From Clostridia bacterium (GTDB lineage Bacteria > Bacillota > Clostridia > Oscillospirales > Acutalibacteraceae), in contig JAFQQN010000001.1 in the NCBI GenBank assembly GCA_017410605.1, positions 1-42,368 on the forward strand: a DNA stretch of 42,368 nucleotides, read 5' to 3'. Below, piece after piece: positions 41,154 through 42,368 of this stretch. A program made the position numbers and the translations under genes. Under the pieces are notes generated by a model, which saw only the letters and a program-made list of their open reading frames with translations, did no database searches and was not told the DNA's origin. The stretch's first letter is position 1, and every line of letters begins with the position of its first letter.

Positions 41154-41699
41154 CTACTGCTCCATATTTCTTCCTAAAAAACCAGAGGCAACCTGAGCAA
41201 GCTTTATATCCTCGGTCTGTGGCGCGTTGGGTTCTGCGCCCTCGCTTAAAAATACTACTGCACCCACAATATCACCGGCTGTAAGTATGGGCGAAGCAAG
41301 ACAAACCGCTCGGTCAATACCCTCAAGTGCGGTAAAACGGTCATTACGATTAGGGTCAAAGCTAAACATACGGCGCCCCTCCATAACATCCTCCAAATAA
41401 GGTGTTACTCTCCGCTCCAAAACCTCTTTTTTAGGGATTCCACCGGCCGCAATACAGTGGTCGCGGTCACAAATAATAACCGCCTTGTCGGTGCTTTTTC
41501 CAAGAACATCGCAGTAGGTTACTGCTAATTCCGAAAGCTCACCCATCGGCGAATACTTTTTAAAAATAACCTCACCCTCACGGTCGGTGTAAATCTCTAA
41601 CGGGTCACCTTCACGAATCCGCATCGTGCGGCGAATTTCTTTGGGAATAACAACACGACCAAGGTCGTCAATTCTTCTAACTATACCTGTTGCTTTCAT
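41154..41699 (-). CDS. spoVT: stage V sporulation protein T
   Basis: A 181-aa transcription regulator of late forespore genes in endospore formers. The N-terminal AbrB-type swapped-hairpin DNA-binding domain is unmistakable (TGIVRRIDDLGRVVIPKEIR, then IREGDPLEIYTDREGEV). The C-terminal GAF-like domain (about 55-178) has VIICDRDHCIAAGG and CLASPILTAGDIVGAVVF. Full length. GGAG precedes ATG 41699. Its presence is the clearest sign that the organism is a spore former or descends from one. The upstream region has a vegetative-type promoter and an inverted repeat. Confidence 0.96.
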   Translation of the reverse strand: MKATGIVRRIDDLGRVVIPKEIRRTMRIREGDPLEIYTDREGEVIFKKYSPMGELSELAVTYCDVLGKSTDKAVIICDRDHCIAAGGIPKKEVLERRVTPYLEDVMEGRRMFSFDPNRNDRFTALEGIDRAVCLASPILTAGDIVGAVVFLSEGAEPNAPQTEDIKLAQVASGFLGRNMEQ

Positions 41700-41734
41700 A
41701 TATAAATCTCCTTTGTTTAGATAATTGAAAATCT

Positions 41735-41800
41735 AAAGTTCCTTTTTTGAACTTGATTCATTTTGGGAACTTTTATAACGATATTTCTATTATCTGTCAA
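41735..41800 (-). promoter_or_regulatory. spoVT promoter with overlapping inverted repeat
   Basis: Minus strand TTGACA (41800-41795), 17 nt, TATAAA (41777-41772). An 8-bp inverted repeat AAAGTTCC (41735-41742) / GGAACTTT (41766-41773) overlaps the -10 end and the initial transcribed region. It could be an operator or a 5' hairpin. The rest of the 41,700-41,873 gap shows nothing else I can name. Confidence 0.6.
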
Positions 41801-41873
41801 CAAAGGAGTTTTATACTTATCTTTATTATTTAACAAATCAAATAGTTTCTATATATAATTCCCGTATATAAGG

Positions 41874-42368
41874 CTAGTTTGTTAAGCATTTACCAATGAG
41901 CTTTTTAAAATATTCTATAACGCAATTATATATGTCTTCTTTTGACTTTTCGTTACCAGTATCAATATAATCTAAAAACATTTTATAAAAATTAGGTTTC
42001 CCATTCATATCCCCTTTACTTCTTTTAATAAAATCATTAATTAAAAATCTTTTTGTTAACATATTATTTTTTCGGTTAGAAATATCCATGCAATCTATTC
42101 TATGAGAATTTTTTAAAATAGAACAAGCAATAAACAAGTCTTTCCAATAGTATGGTTCCGAATCAATTAATGTTATATCAATAATAGGGTTTAAGTTCCC
42201 CAAAATATAGAAATTTCCTTCAGTTAACATTGGTAATAAAAATTTCTTTATACAATTTACATAACAATATTTCCATAAATCACTATAGTTAACTACTAAC
42301 ATTGTGCTATGATGTGCATCTCTGTATTCTGAGTTTTGAAAATTGGCTTTATTTAATGAATTAATATC
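41874..42368 (-). CDS. hypothetical protein, 5' end cut by the window edge
   Basis: The frame is open from the right edge to the stop at 41874 (at least 164 aa). The first internal ATG is 42302, but in-frame coding-like text (NSEYRDAHHSTM...) continues upstream to the edge, so the true start is outside. No recognised domain. The protein is rich in Asn, Ile, Tyr, Lys and Cys and looks soluble. Its AT-rich codon use (AAT, ATA, TTA) differs from the rest of the window, suggesting a recently acquired or accessory gene. Confidence 0.6.
   Translation of the reverse strand, partial: DINSLNKANFQNSEYRDAHHSTMLVVNYSDLWKYCYVNCIKKFLLPMLTEGNFYILGNLNPIIDITLIDSEPYYWKDLFIACSILKNSHRIDCMDISNRKNNMLTKRFLINDFIKRSKGDMNGKPNFYKMFLDYIDTGNEKSKEDIYNCVIEYFKKLIGKCLTN

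Overview
The window looks like chromosomal DNA from a low-to-medium GC, spore-forming Clostridia-type Firmicute, probably a gut Oscillospirales-like organism (the order is an inference from gene families, not proven here). Supporting signs are SpoVT, RNase Y, PPDK-based glycolysis, an LtaS-type phosphoglycerol transferase, a DUF6076-type zinc-finger protein, strong AGGAGG ribosome sites and many near-consensus SigA promoters (TTGACA-17-TATAAT). I see no rRNA, tRNA, CRISPR array, transposase or prophage.

Layout. 1-3,420: a 94-bp tandem repeat array, then ppdK interrupted by one single-base frameshift near 1,847. 3,425-9,132: a small membrane protein with a YbjQ-family protein, a decayed GH3 pseudogene, an SGNH esterase, an LtaS-like enzyme and an AraC/PocR regulator. 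The regulator is divergent from a NahK-like sugar kinase (9,262), and their promoters are back to back. 10,536-12,639: an ECF S component followed directly by a uridine-kinase-like protein with an unrecognised N-terminal domain, then an orphan tagD. 12,776-14,436: eda-kdgK (lower Entner-Doudoroff / hexuronate end steps), followed by a second repeat array and a shared terminator, facing a cytoplasmic clan-A-like glycoside hydrolase. 16,547-18,103: rny with a leader of about 310 nt. 18,482-23,592: a tightly packed minus-strand operon (M16 pseudo-peptidase, M16 peptidase, lgt, folD, membrane protein).

23,803-28,011: cardiolipin synthase, a membrane-anchored cohesin-domain protein, an unexplained transcript of about 350 nt on the minus strand with a perfect promoter and a 22-codon ORF, and an M14 peptidoglycan peptidase with PG-binding and LysM domains. 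28,183-33,173: a housekeeping run (hypothetical, DUF951, prfA, Sua5/TsaC, coaE, M18 aminopeptidase), convergent with an M14 paralogue that has lost its catalytic residues. 34,146-36,610: a Nudix hydrolase and an alpha/beta hydrolase, then a TPP riboswitch with terminator controlling a thiT-like transporter. 36,748-40,623: a DUF6076-like protein, rpsO with an SD-sequestering leader, and pnp. After that come a third repeat array, spoVT and a truncated AT-rich ORF at the right edge.

The most unusual signals are (i) the family of 91-94-bp tandem arrays at three separate intergenic sites, homogeneous within an array, divergent between arrays and sharing a short stem with compensatory changes, and (ii) the unassigned minus-strand RNA at 26.3-26.6 kb. 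Metabolically the window reads as sugar acid and amino sugar use feeding pyruvate/PEP, plus envelope maintenance and core translation/RNA decay.
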